From Phytophthora quininea (taxonomy: Eukaryota > Oomycota > Peronosporomycetes > Peronosporales > Peronosporaceae), in contig JAAVTG010000538.1 in NCBI GenBank assembly GCA_011947345.1, positions 186,001 through 250,000 on the forward strand: a stretch of 64,000 nt of DNA, given 5' to 3'. A program made the translations under genes and the position numbers. Positions 1 through 11,146 of the stretch are shown piece after piece. The stretch's first letter is position 1. Each line of letters starts with the position of its first letter. The notes under the pieces were generated by a model. That model made no database searches, was not told where the DNA came from, and worked only from the letters and a program-made list of their open reading frames with translations.

Positions 1-1
1 T

Positions 2-1840
2 TTCCTGCCAATAGCTAAAGATTCCACTGCCACCGTCTCGAATGAGGCACAATTCGCTCTTGCAACGTGCCACTCGGTCGGGTCGATGGATGGGCAACTC
101 GTCGGCAACGAAGTGGAAGTGCGCATGTTCTCAGCGACTGAGTGGAAACTCGTCGAACAAGAAGGTTCCGCTCCGGTGGTGAAATCCCCGTACGGTGAAG
201 AACTTGAATTTGTCAAGCGCTTCGACTTCGACCACCACCGCATGTCGATGAGTGTCGTAGTTCGCCACCGTAGTAGTGGTCGGTTGTTCGTGTTTTGCAA
301 GGGGTCGTACGAGCGAATGCAGCAACTCAGTAGACCTGATAGCGTTCCAAGTGACTACAAGAAGGTCGCCGATCAACTTGCTAAGGATGGCTGCTACGTG
401 TTGGGGTTGTCGTATCGTGAGCTGCCCCGTGAATGGACCAGCGACCAAGTCGACACGTTTGTGTCGAACCGAGACGCAGTCGACGAGGACTTGTCGTTGC
501 TGGGGTTGATCTTGTTCCGAAACAAGCTAAAAGAGGACACGAGCACTGCGATCGCGCAGCTTAAGGCTGGTGATGTTCGCGTGGTGATGATCACAGGGGA
601 CAATGCTATGTGTGGCTGCTATATTGCCCGCAACAGCGGGATGGTAGCGCGGAGTTCCCGCGTTCTCCTCGGTGACATTGAACGGACTGGGAGTGGCGCG
701 TTAGTATGGCGTAATGTAGATTCTGGTGCAGTGTACGACTTGCAGGCCATCAAGAAGATGACGAGCGACGATGCCGATATCGAGCTGGCCGTCACCGGCG
801 CGGCCTTCAACCATCTAAAGACCACGGGTGACTTGCCTTGGCTTCTTTTCCACATTCGTATCTTCAGTAGAATGACACCAGACGATAAGGTGGAGTGTGT
901 ACGGCTGCACATGGAAGCTGGGGCTGTCACCGGTATGTGTGGTGATGGTGGGAACGATTGCGGTGCTCTACGTATCGCCCACGCTGGGATCGCGCTCAGT
1001 GATGCAGAAGCTTCGGTGGTCTCACCGTTCACGAGCAAACCCAAGACCATCATGTCGGTGGTGGATATCTGTCGGGAAGGACGTTGCAGTTTGGCCACGT
1101 CCTTCGCTTCGGTCAAGTTCCTCATCATGTACGGCGTCATTGCGTCTACTCTTCGATTGTTCCAATGGTACAATGCCACTATTTTGTCTGAGTGGTGCTT
1201 CATCATGAAGGACGGATTCACGTTGGTGGGTCTCTCGTACGTGATCACGCTGTCTAAGCCACTACCGGTTCTACGAGATCAAAGACCCACGTCAAGTCTC
1301 ATCGGTCCTTCTACACTGCTTTCGATCCTCGGCCTGGAGATCATCAACGTTATCTTCTTGTGCTCAGGCATCTACATGCTCACCTCTCAGCGCTGGTACT
1401 GTCCGTTCAGCCCGGACAACATCGACCTGGCCAAGTGGTGGCTTCTCTCGGACAACCACTTGGCTACTACGCTCTTCTTCACGATCGTAACGCAGCAGCA
1501 GCTCTCAGCGTTGGTCTTCAGTTTTGGCTCACGCTACCGAGCTCCGATCTGGAAAAACTACGGACTTGTAGCATTACTCGTAGTGCTACTCGCTTTCGAC
1601 AGCTATCTGCTGCTTGGCCCGCCAGGGAAGCTGAGCGACCAGTTCCGGATTTCAAGCGGCACGAATGTCATGGTGCTGCCGGACATCCCCACGCCGCGGC
1701 CGTTTCGAGAGAAGTACTTCATGCTGCTGCTGGGCAACGTGGCCGCCGCCGTCTTCTACGAATACGTCGTGATTCTTGGGCCTGTCCGCGACTGCCTTCG
1801 CCGCAAATTCCACAAGGACCACCTCGCTATGCGAAAGTAA
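2..1840 (+). CDS. P5-type cation-transporting ATPase, C-terminal part (gene runs off the left edge)
   Basis: The frame is open from the first bases of the window and ends at 1840, so this is the 3' part of a longer gene. It begins in the nucleotide-binding domain, where a segment reading CHSV then DGQLVGNEVEV matches the P-type ATPase pattern, and continues with KGSYE, the MITGDN motif and the hinge-like GDGGNDCGAL. Several hydrophobic membrane helices follow, consistent with M5-M10. The DKTGT phosphorylation site must lie upstream of the window. The KGSYE and GDGGND contexts are those of P5 (ATP13A/Spf1-like) pumps, which act in ER or endolysosomal membranes on polyamines or transmembrane helices; P5B is my preferred subclass, by inference. 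No frame breaks are visible. Confidence 0.9.
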   Translation, partial: FLPIAKDSTATVSNEAQFALATCHSVGSMDGQLVGNEVEVRMFSATEWKLVEQEGSAPVVKSPYGEELEFVKRFDFDHHRMSMSVVVRHRSSGRLFVFCKGSYERMQQLSRPDSVPSDYKKVADQLAKDGCYVLGLSYRELPREWTSDQVDTFVSNRDAVDEDLSLLGLILFRNKLKEDTSTAIAQLKAGDVRVVMITGDNAMCGCYIARNSGMVARSSRVLLGDIERTGSGALVWRNVDSGAVYDLQAIKKMTSDDADIELAVTGAAFNHLKTTGDLPWLLFHIRIFSRMTPDDKVECVRLHMEAGAVTGMCGDGGNDCGALRIAHAGIALSDAEASVVSPFTSKPKTIMSVVDICREGRCSLATSFASVKFLIMYGVIASTLRLFQWYNATILSEWCFIMKDGFTLVGLSYVITLSKPLPVLRDQRPTSSLIGPSTLLSILGLEIINVIFLCSGIYMLTSQRWYCPFSPDNIDLAKWWLLSDNHLATTLFFTIVTQQQLSALVFSFGSRYRAPIWKNYGLVALLVVLLAFDSYLLLGPPGKLSDQFRISSGTNVMVLPDIPTPRPFREKYFMLLLGNVAAAVFYEYVVILGPVRDCLRRKFHKDHLAMRK

Positions 1841-2384
1841 GGGAAAGCCGGGATCTAGTATTGGCGGTAACGGATTGGTCTGTCCTGCGTCGAAACGTTA
1901 GCGGGTTCCGTTTTTGACTAGCACCGACGTAGCAAAATCGTTTCTGGTAGCGTTTCCGGTTGCCACGTACAGGAACTTCGAGGGATTACCTACGCCGAGT
2001 GTCAAGTAGCAAGCCGCCTATCTTACCGCTAGCACGGCAGGGTCGATATGCCGTGAATTTAGTTTCTGCGGGTATTGCATCCATGACTATCGACACGTTC
2101 CGGCGAGCAGACAGATAGGATAGTATCTTGCATTCGATGAATTCAAATCTGTTGATTCATTCCGAGCTAAAAGCATCTATGTTGGAACGTACAACACGTC
2201 GTACGAACTTGATCGCTGGAAACGCCCTCTGCAACCGGATACCGGACACTGGTGCCTGTAGTTTCTACTGCACTCCTCCTGCTACATTTCCACATCTCCA
2301 GACATGTCGTTTTCTCCTCCAGAACGGTCATTTCGGCTTTCGCGCTCTAGTTCCAAGACAACGCAGTAGTTTCCGATCCATACG
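1841..2384. other. Intergenic spacer, nothing recognised
   Basis: This is the spacer between the ATPase stop and the first mucin-like gene. Short open frames here have no recognisable domain. The promoter of the downstream gene should lie in the last 150 bases. Confidence 0.5.
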
Positions 2385-4316
2385 ATGAAACTTGCTATCA
2401 TCGGCCGAGTACTATGTGCAGCTTTGGTCGCAACAACGCTTCTGGACGTCCCGGTCGCTTCAGCTGGAAAGGGATGCAAGGCCGGCAAACACCGAAAGTA
2501 CACCGGGAGTCTGAGTACTATTGTATTACCACCCACGGATCAAAACCGTAGCCCGTACTCGAGCAGCTCTTCCGAGCCTGTTCAGATTGTTGGAGACCCG
2601 GAGACGGCATCAGCGAGCAGCGAGCGAGATATCGGAGTCGGTTCTTTGGGTAGCAATGCTACACCTTCTTCGTCAGCTTCTCCATCTTCAGCGTCGTCGT
2701 CATCTACATCGTCACATTCGCACTCAATGGGCAACGAGAGAGATATCGGAGTCGGTTCTTTGGGTAGCAATGCTACACCTTCTTCGTCAGCTTCTCCATC
2801 TTCAGCGTCGTCGTCATCTACATCGTCACATTCGCACTCAATGGGCAACGAGAGATATCGGAGTCGGTTCTTTGGGTAGCAATGCTACACCTTCTTCGTC
2901 AGCTTCTCCATCTTCAGCGTCGTCGTCATCTACATCGTCACATTCGCACTCAATGGGCAACGAGAGAGATATCGGAGTCGGTTCTTCGGATAGCAGCGCT
3001 GCTGCATCTTCAGCGTCGTCGTCATCTACATCGTCACATTCGCACTCAATGGGCAACGAGAGAGACATCGAAGTCGGTTCTTCGGATAGCAGCGCTGCTG
3101 CATCTTCAGTGTCGTCTTCATCTACATCGTCACATTCGCACTCAATGGGCAACGAGACGGACATCGAAGTCGGTTCTTCGGATAGTAGTGCTACTGCATC
3201 TTCAACGTCGTCTTCATCGTCTTCGCATTCAAAGAGAAGACCTTTCCAGAAGGTGACTGCTCTGCAGGCTCGCGTGCAAGGTGACATGCCCCAATGGAAC
3301 GCAGACAACCAGCGCTTTGTATCCGCGTACTACACCACATTCGACGAGAAGTACCGCGCCGTCCTCGACACTGTCAACATGGCCGCCGTCGAAGGAGCGC
3401 TTAAATACGTCCAAGCAGAGTGCATCAACGCCTCGGTGGTGACGAACTGCAAGCGCAAGAACAACATCAAGTACGTCGTCTTCTACCAGACGATGATCGT
3501 GCAGCCTGCTCCAGCCATGGACTACTACGCCAACGGCACCGACGAGTATGACTACGCCGTCGAGCACTGCCCGTTCATGGCCATGGACGGCGGTCAGTGC
3601 GATCCGAATGAGGACGGCTCGTTCCCGGACGTCTGTAACCAGTACATCGGTGCTGACGGGCAGCCTGACCTTGGCTTCTGTATTGGCGGCACCTTGCAGG
3701 ACAACGAAGCGATTGCTCCATACCCGCACAACTACTGGTTCTCGTTCCCTAATAGCTGTCCGCAGAGCCGCTGGAGAGACAAGACTGCCGAATGCCGGAC
3801 AGAGTACGATGGCGGCATGTGTCCTCTTGGCGTCGATCCGGATGGAGTCACTTGCACCTTCTCGTATGAAGTGCTGGGCTACATCCCGCTAGACGACGTC
3901 GTGGGTATCACGTCGATGACCAACCCGAAGACGGACAGCCACTATGCCAACTACTCCGAGTTCTGCCAAGCCGGTGGGGTCGAGTTCAGTGCGTCGGTGA
4001 CTGACAATGGCGTCACGATGGTGGAGGGACTCGACTTCTGGAGCAACCCAGGGATAGCGACGCCAACGCACAGCGTGCTGAGAAGCTCGTAGCTGCGTAC
4101 GGTGCGCTCGTATCCACCAACGCGATGACAAGTGACGGTGGGGTGATGAAGCCGCTCCCCACGGTGGCGTCGCTAACGAGCACGAACCCTCCATGCTACC
4201 AGAACAGTCCGACCTGCGCCAACGCAGAGTTTGGTTGCAAACGGTCGTACCGATCGCAGATCTGCGAGGTCTGCACGTCGGCCGAGACGGGCTGTGTCGC
4301 GATGCAGAGCCATTGA
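2385..4316 (+). CDS. Secreted mucin-like repeat protein with conserved Cys-rich C-terminal domain (two frame breaks)
   Basis: The start at 2385 gives a clear signal peptide (MKLAIIGRVLCAALVATT, cleavage near VASA). A Ser/Thr-rich tandem-repeat region follows, then a conserved C-terminal domain of about 340 residues beginning near RVQGDMPQWN. That domain has many cysteines and motifs such as CPFMAMDGGQCDPN and YPHNYWFSFPNSCPQ. It is closely similar to the C-terminal half of the next gene (5278-7440). Two breaks interrupt the frame: loss of an AG dinucleotide in the third repeat near 2852, and loss of one G in a G-run near 4054. The C-terminal end then resumes and stops at 4316. The function is unknown; an extracellular or cell-wall glycoprotein is likely. 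The breaks could be sequencing errors or real decay. Confidence 0.7.
2625..3228 (+). repeat. Coding tandem repeats: three 114-nt units then three shorter units
   Basis: The Ser-rich stretch of the first mucin-like gene consists of three near-identical 38-residue units (ending HSHSMGNE), followed by three variant units about 6 residues shorter in which the GSNATP segment is replaced by a DSSAAA-type segment. The frame break near 2852 lies in this array. Confidence 0.85.
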
Positions 4317-5277
4317 TACACAATACACGAGGTTAACCACTTCAACATGTACTCTCGATTGTGCGTACATGTCAATTTGCTCTCGTCTCCACGTCATACA
4401 AGGATTGTATTGCGTGGCGCCGTCGTCTCGTCAAGAGACTTGGTGTCACACGCTATTGATACTTCGCGCATTGCAACAGCGAGACGCTTGTTGTTATTTT
4501 CCCGTTGTCAACACTACCTCTACAAGGTCTCCCTCGCTTTGGATGGCGCTAGGTACAGTATCCATACAAGCAGAACCACTTTGCTGTCCAGCTGGAGACG
4601 ATGGTCTCCAGCAGATTGACATCACAGACGGGATCAAGTGCCAGTGTCTCCAGATGGAGATCATAGGCGAGGTTTCACCTACCAGGGTGTCGTGGCAACG
4701 TCCATAGAGATCACTGCGGTCGTGCAGTTTGCAGCATGATCACTTGAGGGCCTCGAGAGGGCGCTGGACGACGCCAACGCTGACAAACCCGATGGTAAAA
4801 ATCCGGTTCTTGTGGAGTTGCAGTGCCGACGAGACGGCAACACGGTCGTCGACTATTATACTCGCTATTATTAAATATAGGCAACTTGACAGCAGGCGAG
4901 TCTGTCGCCATCGCCTCCTAGCGAAAGCATGCTCACCGGGATCTGCCACGCTGAAGGAGTCGGAGCACTCTTGGCCATAGAGCGAGCTTTAGTCCGCACA
5001 TGTCAAGGAAAGGTGACAGCCGGAGCGACCGGATCGGATACTTTATGCAGGCACCGCTATGGAAGGCCTGGTCTTTGCTGGTGTTCGTCGTCTGGCCGCC
5101 ATGCAACACGCCTGGAATTCTTGCACATCTTCTACCGCGCCCCACAGCCGCGAGTTCCCTAGTCCGTCAGGCCAGATGGACCCGTGGGCAGTCACGGTGG
5201 TTGGCAGCGGATGTCGTCTCGATGGTCTTCACTTCCGCTCTTGCAATTGAGGCCACAATTCCCTCCTCTCGGAAACC
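4317..5277. other. Spacer between the two mucin-like paralogues, with a 9-bp inverted repeat
   Basis: No credible gene is visible in these 960 bases. A perfect inverted repeat occupies 4591-4612 (arms GCTGGAGAC/GTCTCCAGC, 4-base loop). The promoter of the second paralogue must lie at the right end. Confidence 0.5.
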
Positions 5278-7440
5278 ATGAAGGTCTTCTCGCTGGGACT
5301 GGCGATCTGCGCGGCGTTGGCCGTGACGACAGAGTTGGTCGCCGCAGGAAGCACGATCTGCGCGACCCCGGACGATTTCGTCGACACTGGCGCTAGCTCT
5401 GCCGTTGCCAGCTCCACCGGGAGTCAAACGACTGCGGACACATCTGCTGGAGACAACCAAGGCGCTAGTTCTATCAGCAGCGATGAAGATGATGTCCAAG
5501 GTAGTGCAAGCTCCACCGGAAGTGGTGTCGAAGGCAGCGTTGACTCCACCGGAAGTGATAGCACCACCACCCAAGCCGACAACCAATACGACGTGACCTC
5601 GACTTCGACTTCCGTCGACGGTGGAGACGCTCAGGAAATTACAACCAACTCGCCTACGAAGGAAGATAACGCCGACTCAGCTGTGGATAGTGCGGGTGCA
5701 TCAACGTCAACGTCGAGTGGTGGTGATGATACTACACAGAATGGAAGCGATGACCAGACCACTTCGTCCAAGGGCGATGCGAGCGATGTGAATGGCAGCA
5801 GAGCATCGTCGTCAGTGGGCGGTGCCACTGGTAGTCAGAGCAGCACGGCTGACGTGAACGTTGGGAGCGACTCTGCTTCTGCTAGCGCCGCCACTACTCC
5901 TAGCAGTACTCCCAGCAGCACGGCTGGAGGCAAGACGGGAATTGATACGGGAAGCAAGACTGGAATTATGATCGACAGCACCTCTCAAAGCGTCACTAGC
6001 AGCAATTCAGGAAGCTCCGCAGTCAACACTCCCAGCGTTGCTAGTAGCACAACAAGTAGCGATGCCGGGCAGTCCGTTATCCAAGACAGTGCCACTGGAT
6101 CAAACGGCTCCTCCACGACGTCGTCCGCCTCAACGACAGGTTCTCTGTCGCCGGTGGCTCAGGTCTCGACATCGGCGTCAGGATCGGCTGCTGCTGGGTC
6201 ATCGGCTTCGACTTCAGGACCGAATGTCTCGTTGTCAGCTTCGGGATCCAACGCCGCTCATGCTTCGGCGTCGGCATCGACTACGGCCTCGGCTTCTGGT
6301 TCAATAACGTCGTCGTCGTCATCGTCCAGTTTGTCATCGTCCAGTTCGTCATCGTCTTCGACTTCAGGCTCCTTCTCCAAGGTCACGTCGCTGCAGGTTC
6401 GCGTCCAGGGCGACATGCCCGAGTGGAACGAAGCCAACCAGCGCTTCGTGTCGTCTTACTACGACACGTTTGACGAAAAGTATCGCGCTGTTCTTGACAC
6501 TGTCAACATGGCGTCTGTTGAAGGTGCTCTCAAGTACGTCCAGGCCGAGTGCATCAATTCGTCCGCCGTGACGGACTGCGAACGCAAGAACAACATCAAG
6601 TACGTCGTCTTCTACCAGACGACCATCGTGCAGCCAGCGGCGTCGATGGACTACTACGCCAACGGCACCGACGAGTATGACTACGCCGTCGAGCACTGCC
6701 CGTTCATGGCCATGGACGGCGGTCAGTGCGATCCGAACGACGACGGCACTTTCCCGGATATCTGCAACCAGTACATTGGCGCCGACGGGCAGCCTGATCT
6801 TGGCTTTTGCGTCGGCGGTACGCTGCAAGACAATGAGGTGATCGCTCCATACCCGCACAACTACTGGTTCTCATTTCCGAATAGCTGTCCTCAGGAGTTG
6901 TGGGACGACAAGACTGCGTCGTGTCGTGAGGAATACGCCGGTGGCATGTGTGCTCTTGGCGTGGAGCCCGACGGAGTGAACTGCACATTCTCGTACGAGA
7001 TTCTGGGCTACATTTTGCTGGACGACGTCGTCGGTATCACGAAGATGATCAACCCGCTGACCCTCACCTACTACACCGACTACTACGAGTTCTGCGAGGC
7101 CGGCGGCATTGAATTCGCCGTGTCGATTCTTGGAGACCTCGTGTCGTGGATTATCGGCCTGCCGTTCTGGGCCAACCCTGGAGACAGCGACGCCAACGCC
7201 GAACGCGTCGAGAAGCTGGTGTCCGCCTACGACACTTTGGTCTCCACCAACGCGACCACGAGCGACGGCGGCATCATGAAGTCGCTGCCGACCGTGGACG
7301 CACTCAAGGCGCTCAACCCTCCTTGCTACGACAACAGCGCACTCTGTGCCGAGTCGGAGTTCGGCTGCAAGCGGTCCTACCGCTCTCAAATCTGCCAAGT
7401 CTGCACCTCCGCAGACTCGGACTGTGACGTCAAGCCGTGA
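5278..7440 (+). CDS. Secreted mucin-like protein with conserved Cys-rich C-terminal domain (intact paralogue)
   Basis: This is a 720-residue intact frame. It has a signal peptide (MKVFSLGLAICAALAVTTELVAA) and a low-complexity region of about 340 residues dominated by Ser, Thr, Ala, Gly and Asp, likely O-glycosylated. The conserved C-terminal domain starts near RVQGDMPEWN (about residue 375) and runs to the end, with regularly placed cysteines and a CKRSYRSQICQVCTS tail. The domain is shared with the upstream gene, so the pair arose by tandem duplication while the Ser-rich regions diverged completely. No enzyme signature is visible. The likely role is at the cell surface or in extracellular matrix; I do not recognise a named family. 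Confidence 0.85.
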   Translation: MKVFSLGLAICAALAVTTELVAAGSTICATPDDFVDTGASSAVASSTGSQTTADTSAGDNQGASSISSDEDDVQGSASSTGSGVEGSVDSTGSDSTTTQADNQYDVTSTSTSVDGGDAQEITTNSPTKEDNADSAVDSAGASTSTSSGGDDTTQNGSDDQTTSSKGDASDVNGSRASSSVGGATGSQSSTADVNVGSDSASASAATTPSSTPSSTAGGKTGIDTGSKTGIMIDSTSQSVTSSNSGSSAVNTPSVASSTTSSDAGQSVIQDSATGSNGSSTTSSASTTGSLSPVAQVSTSASGSAAAGSSASTSGPNVSLSASGSNAAHASASASTTASASGSITSSSSSSSLSSSSSSSSSTSGSFSKVTSLQVRVQGDMPEWNEANQRFVSSYYDTFDEKYRAVLDTVNMASVEGALKYVQAECINSSAVTDCERKNNIKYVVFYQTTIVQPAASMDYYANGTDEYDYAVEHCPFMAMDGGQCDPNDDGTFPDICNQYIGADGQPDLGFCVGGTLQDNEVIAPYPHNYWFSFPNSCPQELWDDKTASCREEYAGGMCALGVEPDGVNCTFSYEILGYILLDDVVGITKMINPLTLTYYTDYYEFCEAGGIEFAVSILGDLVSWIIGLPFWANPGDSDANAERVEKLVSAYDTLVSTNATTSDGGIMKSLPTVDALKALNPPCYDNSALCAESEFGCKRSYRSQICQVCTSADSDCDVKP

Positions 7441-7680
7441 AGAACTGCACGCCTAGCAACTAGAAAGTGAAGATAAGTATAAGAAGGAGCTTCTCCACGT
7501 AGAACCTCACATATCCATTGCTTCCGCAGCACAGCGTTTGCGTGTCAATCTGGTCGCTTGAAGTGGCGGATCTTCTTATTGGTCAACGCCGCCATGACGC
7601 GCATCTTGGACCGTCGTCAGTCTCCGATCTCTCTCGTGACGGTCAAGGCGACAGTATCGAGGATATCTTCATCTCCAGGC

Positions 7681-8530
7681 ATGGAGCATTCCCACAGTCA
7701 TAGCCACAGCCACAGCCACGGCCACTCGCACGCGCACGCGCCACTCGCCCGAGATCGACGGCGACGAAGTCGTTCGTCGCTTCCAGGCGAGTCGTGGTCG
7801 CGCTCCCACGCCCGACGAGGAACGACAACTCCGTGAGCATGGCCACACCCACGAACATCTCGACCACGCCGGGGAATTCCACGCCCGCGACGCCGCCAAA
7901 ACCGGCCGCGACTGGACGCAACGCGCCTTCACCGTCGGCATCGGTGGCCCTGTGGGCAGCGGCAAGACGGCACTGATGCTGGCGCTGTGTCGCGCACTCA
8001 AAGACCGCCTGAGTCTGGCCGCCGTGACCAACGACATCTTCACCCGCGAGGACGGGGAGTTCCTGGTGCGTCACGACGCGCTGCCCGAGCAGCGCATCCG
8101 CGCCATCGAGACGGGCGGCTGTCCCCACGCAGCCATTCGGGAGGACATCTCGGCCAACCTGCAGGCCTGCGAGGACCTGTCGGACGAATTTGACCTGCAG
8201 CTTCTGCTGGTCGAGTCTGGTGGCGACAACTTGGCCGCCAACTTCAGTCGAGAACTGGCCGACTTTATCATCTACGTCATCGACGTGGCTGGAGGAGACA
8301 AAGTGCCCCGCAAAGGAGGCCCCGGCATCACGCAGGCGGATCTGCTCGTCATCAACAAGATCGACCTGGCCCCGCACGTGGGAGCGGACCTGAAAGTCAT
8401 GGACCGCGACGCCAAGATCATGCGTGGAGATGGCCCCACCGTCTTCTCGCAGATCAACGACGGCAAAGGAGTGCAAGACATCATCGACCACGTACTGGAC
8501 GCCTGGAAGGAAGCGGTGGGCAAAGCTTAA
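7681..8530 (+). CDS. ureG: Urease accessory GTPase UreG (one frame break near the His-rich N-terminus)
   Basis: UreG is a SIMIBI GTPase that delivers nickel to urease with UreF/UreH. The protein opens with a His-rich metal-binding tail ([20 protein letters not shown]), as in plant-type UreG. It continues with the P-loop [21 protein letters not shown], the metal-site [25 protein letters not shown] and the NKID guanine-specificity motif, ending at 8530. The start at 7681 and the G-domain are in different frames; one extra base (or two missing) near 7742, in a CGCGCCA stretch, separates them. There is no alternative in-frame ATG between an upstream stop at about 7637 and the G-domain, so the frame break is real in this sequence, though probably an assembly error. 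About 283 residues, a normal family length. Confidence 0.9.
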
Positions 8531-8711
8531 CGGACTGTATCGTCCATATTGGCATTCGTCAATCTTCACTACATGCAGCTAATACCAAAGCACGTTTGAA
8601 AGTAAAGTGATCTTCTTCTTGGAGGGCTGACACAAGTCGCAGATCAAGCAGACGATGGCTACAATTTGCGAAAAGTAGCCATTTTGCATTTCTTTCTCAA
8701 GTGTCGACGTG

Positions 8712-10218
8712 ATGGCGCTGCTGGCCAAGCTCCAGCGCTTCAGTCGTCGGCAGTACGCCGCCTCGCTGCTCGCCGCCGGGCTCTTCCTCTGCGTACGCGT
8801 CTAATCTCCACGGCAATATGTTATTAATTATAAAATTCCGCTAAATTCTTTAAAAAAACTCATGTTTTGTAGATCATTGGCCAAGCACAAGTTATTCCAG
8901 TGTTTTTCCTGCTGTTCCTCCCCGTTCTGCTCTTCGCAAGATGGGTACTTCGTCAGCAGCAACACCACGGCGTCACGTACGTCCAAATTCTCTCCAAAAC
9001 TGTTGCCAGATTGCCACTTTTACTAAACTTTTATGATATTGTAGAGATCGTGAGCTGGAGCAGCTTCTGCGGACGTTTCTGGGCGGGGCTTTCGTCATCA
9101 TCACGCTGGCCTTTGCGGCGCAGATGCTGCTGGCTCCGTTGCTGGCGTTGCTGTGCTTCTTCGACCAGCGGGAGGCCATCAAGCAGCAGCTGAGTGGCAA
9201 ATTGACTCTACAGACGGAGGCTCCAAAGCAGCCCCCGCTCACGGCCCCAGACTCGCCAAGATGTTGAGGCAGCTAGAGCTAGACAAGACGATAGGCTACT
9301 ATCTGTTCATGTTTGGAGTAGCCTTCATCGTAGCCGCTCTAGTCGAGGAATTCCTCAAGTTCTGGATGGTTCAGGGGCTTGCTGCTGCTGCGGGTCTTCA
9401 AGACAGGGATGCTGCTCAGGACTGAGTTGTTGTGGGAAAAAGCCACAGCTTCTCCAGCATTCACAGCGCTTAAAAGGCGACAACAGCAGGCGCAGTACCA
9501 TGGAGCGCTACGTGGCGGACTGTGCCATCCCAGCCGACTGCTTTTCTTCCACCGACCTCACGCTAACCACGCGTTTGTGGTGTTTCTCGCCGTCGTTGCA
9601 GCTGCGTTGGGTTTTTCAGTGATGGAGAACACAGTCTACTCCCTGGTGGCTCCGACGTTCAGCGAGATGATCGCGACTGCAGTCCTACGCAGCATTTCGA
9701 GCACACCACTGCACTGTATTTGCGGAGGAATCACCGGCGTGCGTTTAGCCGAGCGACTACTGGCCCATCGTCAAGGAGGCCCTGAAGAGCGAGGCACCAA
9801 TGCTGCTAAGACTGACATCGGTCGTCTGAGAACCAAACTAGCGATCATTCTCCCGGCGGTTCTCGTCCATGGCACTTTTGACGCTCAACTTTTCCTGTTG
9901 ATGGCGTTAGTGACGGATGAAATGGAGGCCGCACACCCTACACTCTACGGAACAGTACTACCGACGATCCTCTCAGTGCTCGTGCTCGTAACGAGCTTCG
10001 TGTATCTCCGAAGGAAACTGCACGCCATGGAGAACAAGATGAACGAGACGAGATACATCCACGTCGCTGTGGATCTCGAGTCTGGTGAAGGGCTAGGCGC
10101 TGTCAATGGCGGCTTTGACGACGACTTTTTCGACAATCAAGACGGCGGCGACAGTGACAGCGAGGACGAATCTCTCGTGCGAGGGAATCACAAAGTTCGA
10201 GCAGTTTTTGACATGTAG
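8712..10218 (+). CDS. PrsW/CAAX-type intramembrane protease, three exons, with two compensating frame breaks
   Basis: Proposed exons are 8712-8792, 8873-8976 and 9045-10218, with GT..AG introns of 80 and 68 bp whose phases agree. The product is a polytopic membrane protein. Family motifs are VEEFLKFW (first glutamate pair), GFSVMENTVY (second acidic motif), TPLHCICGG and VHGTFDAQLF (conserved His and Asp), all in hydrophobic helices. This fits PrsW-type peptidases, relatives of the ABI/CAAX proteases. In exon 3 the frame shifts by one base near 9258 and back near 9375, where a GGGG run appears one base too long. Removing these would restore a continuous protein. The C-terminal tail is acidic (EDES). 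Confidence 0.72.
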
Positions 10219-10564
10219 CAGCGCGAAACGAAAGTATTGTTCCTACAATCAAATTACATGGTATTACGCTGCAGTTCCGAGCGAGTAGATTACCTGTCGA
10301 CTAGCTCTGCTATTTCCATTCGTGCGATCTGTTCCAGCGGTGAAGCTTGTACCATCCCAACTCCAAGTGCTTTGGCCACAAATACTCGACCACATGACGA
10401 GGATCTGCAAGTGTGTTGGCGCCTAATGTTAGCTGCCGCTATACGATCAGAGCGTGAAGACTTGTTGACCAGATGAAAGCAGTTGAGAGGCTTGGAGCAG
10501 ACCAACTCAAGTCATTCTCCAACTTTCTCCTCCACCACCAAGCGCCACTTCACCACCAGTCACC
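10219..10564. other. Intergenic spacer, nothing recognised
   Basis: This lies between the PrsW-like gene and the PLAC8 gene. It presumably holds the promoter of the latter; no motif is called. Confidence 0.4.
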
Positions 10565-11146
10565 ATGCAGTACGAGCCTTCCAAGGACGTCGACGTCACA
10601 GTCAGCATCGTGGACGGCGACAACAACAACCCCGGAGTCGACTCGAACGGCATTGTCACCGGTCGCTGGAAGACGGGCATCTTCGGCTTCACCGACTCGC
10701 TTGTCCCCAATGGTACGGTTTGCAATCTCTACCAGTTCATTCCATCAACTAATTGGAACTTCACATTGCAGGTGTCATGTCTTGCTGCTGCCCCGGTCTC
10801 GTGGTGGCTCAGATCTCGGCTCGCCTGGGTCTGATGCCGTTCTACCACGTGCTGGGTCTCTTCGGGGCCTGTACCTGGTCGCAATCATTGCGGCGGCTGC
10901 CGACAGCGACTTTTCGAGTTCCTCTTCTGGCTGTGCGCGGTCATCTCGGCGCTCTGCTGCATGCGCCTCCGCTGGCGCATCCGCATGCTCTTCAGTATCC
11001 CCGGGTCGCACTTTGAGGACGCCGGCTTCAGCTTCTGCTGCGGCTGTTGCTCGGTCGCTCAGATGGCCTCGCACGTCGAGTCGTACGAGCCGGGCACCTT
11101 CAGCTTCGCCCCGCGCGCAACACTGCAGGGCTACTCGCTCAACTAA
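10565..11146 (+). CDS. PLAC8-family Cys-rich protein, one intron, two frame breaks
   Basis: Exon 1 is 10565-10712 (start MQYEPSKDVDV), followed by a 59-bp GT..AG intron and exon 2 from 10772. The product has the PLAC8 signature: CCCPGLVVAQISARLG, a hydrophobic middle, an R/W-rich RMRLRWRIR-like segment, then GSHFEDAGFSFCCGCCSVAQM and a short tail. PLAC8 proteins are small membrane-associated proteins linked to organ size or metal handling in other eukaryotes. Exon 2 changes frame twice, near 10862 (GGGGCC) and near 10913 (TTTT), each explained by one missing base in a homopolymer. The start is supported by ATG context and domain length. Confidence 0.75.

Noticed and set aside
2582..3308. Long minus-strand Asp/Glu-rich frames opposite the mucin-like repeats
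   Set aside because: They are shadows of the Ser-rich tandem repeats, with no start context or domain.
6364..7398. Minus-strand frames rich in Val/Asp/His over the second mucin-like gene
   Set aside because: Antisense shadows of a clearly coding plus-strand domain.
7643..8569. 308-codon minus-strand frame over UreG
   Set aside because: The plus strand encodes a full UreG with all motifs; the minus frame is an antisense artefact of GC-rich codons.
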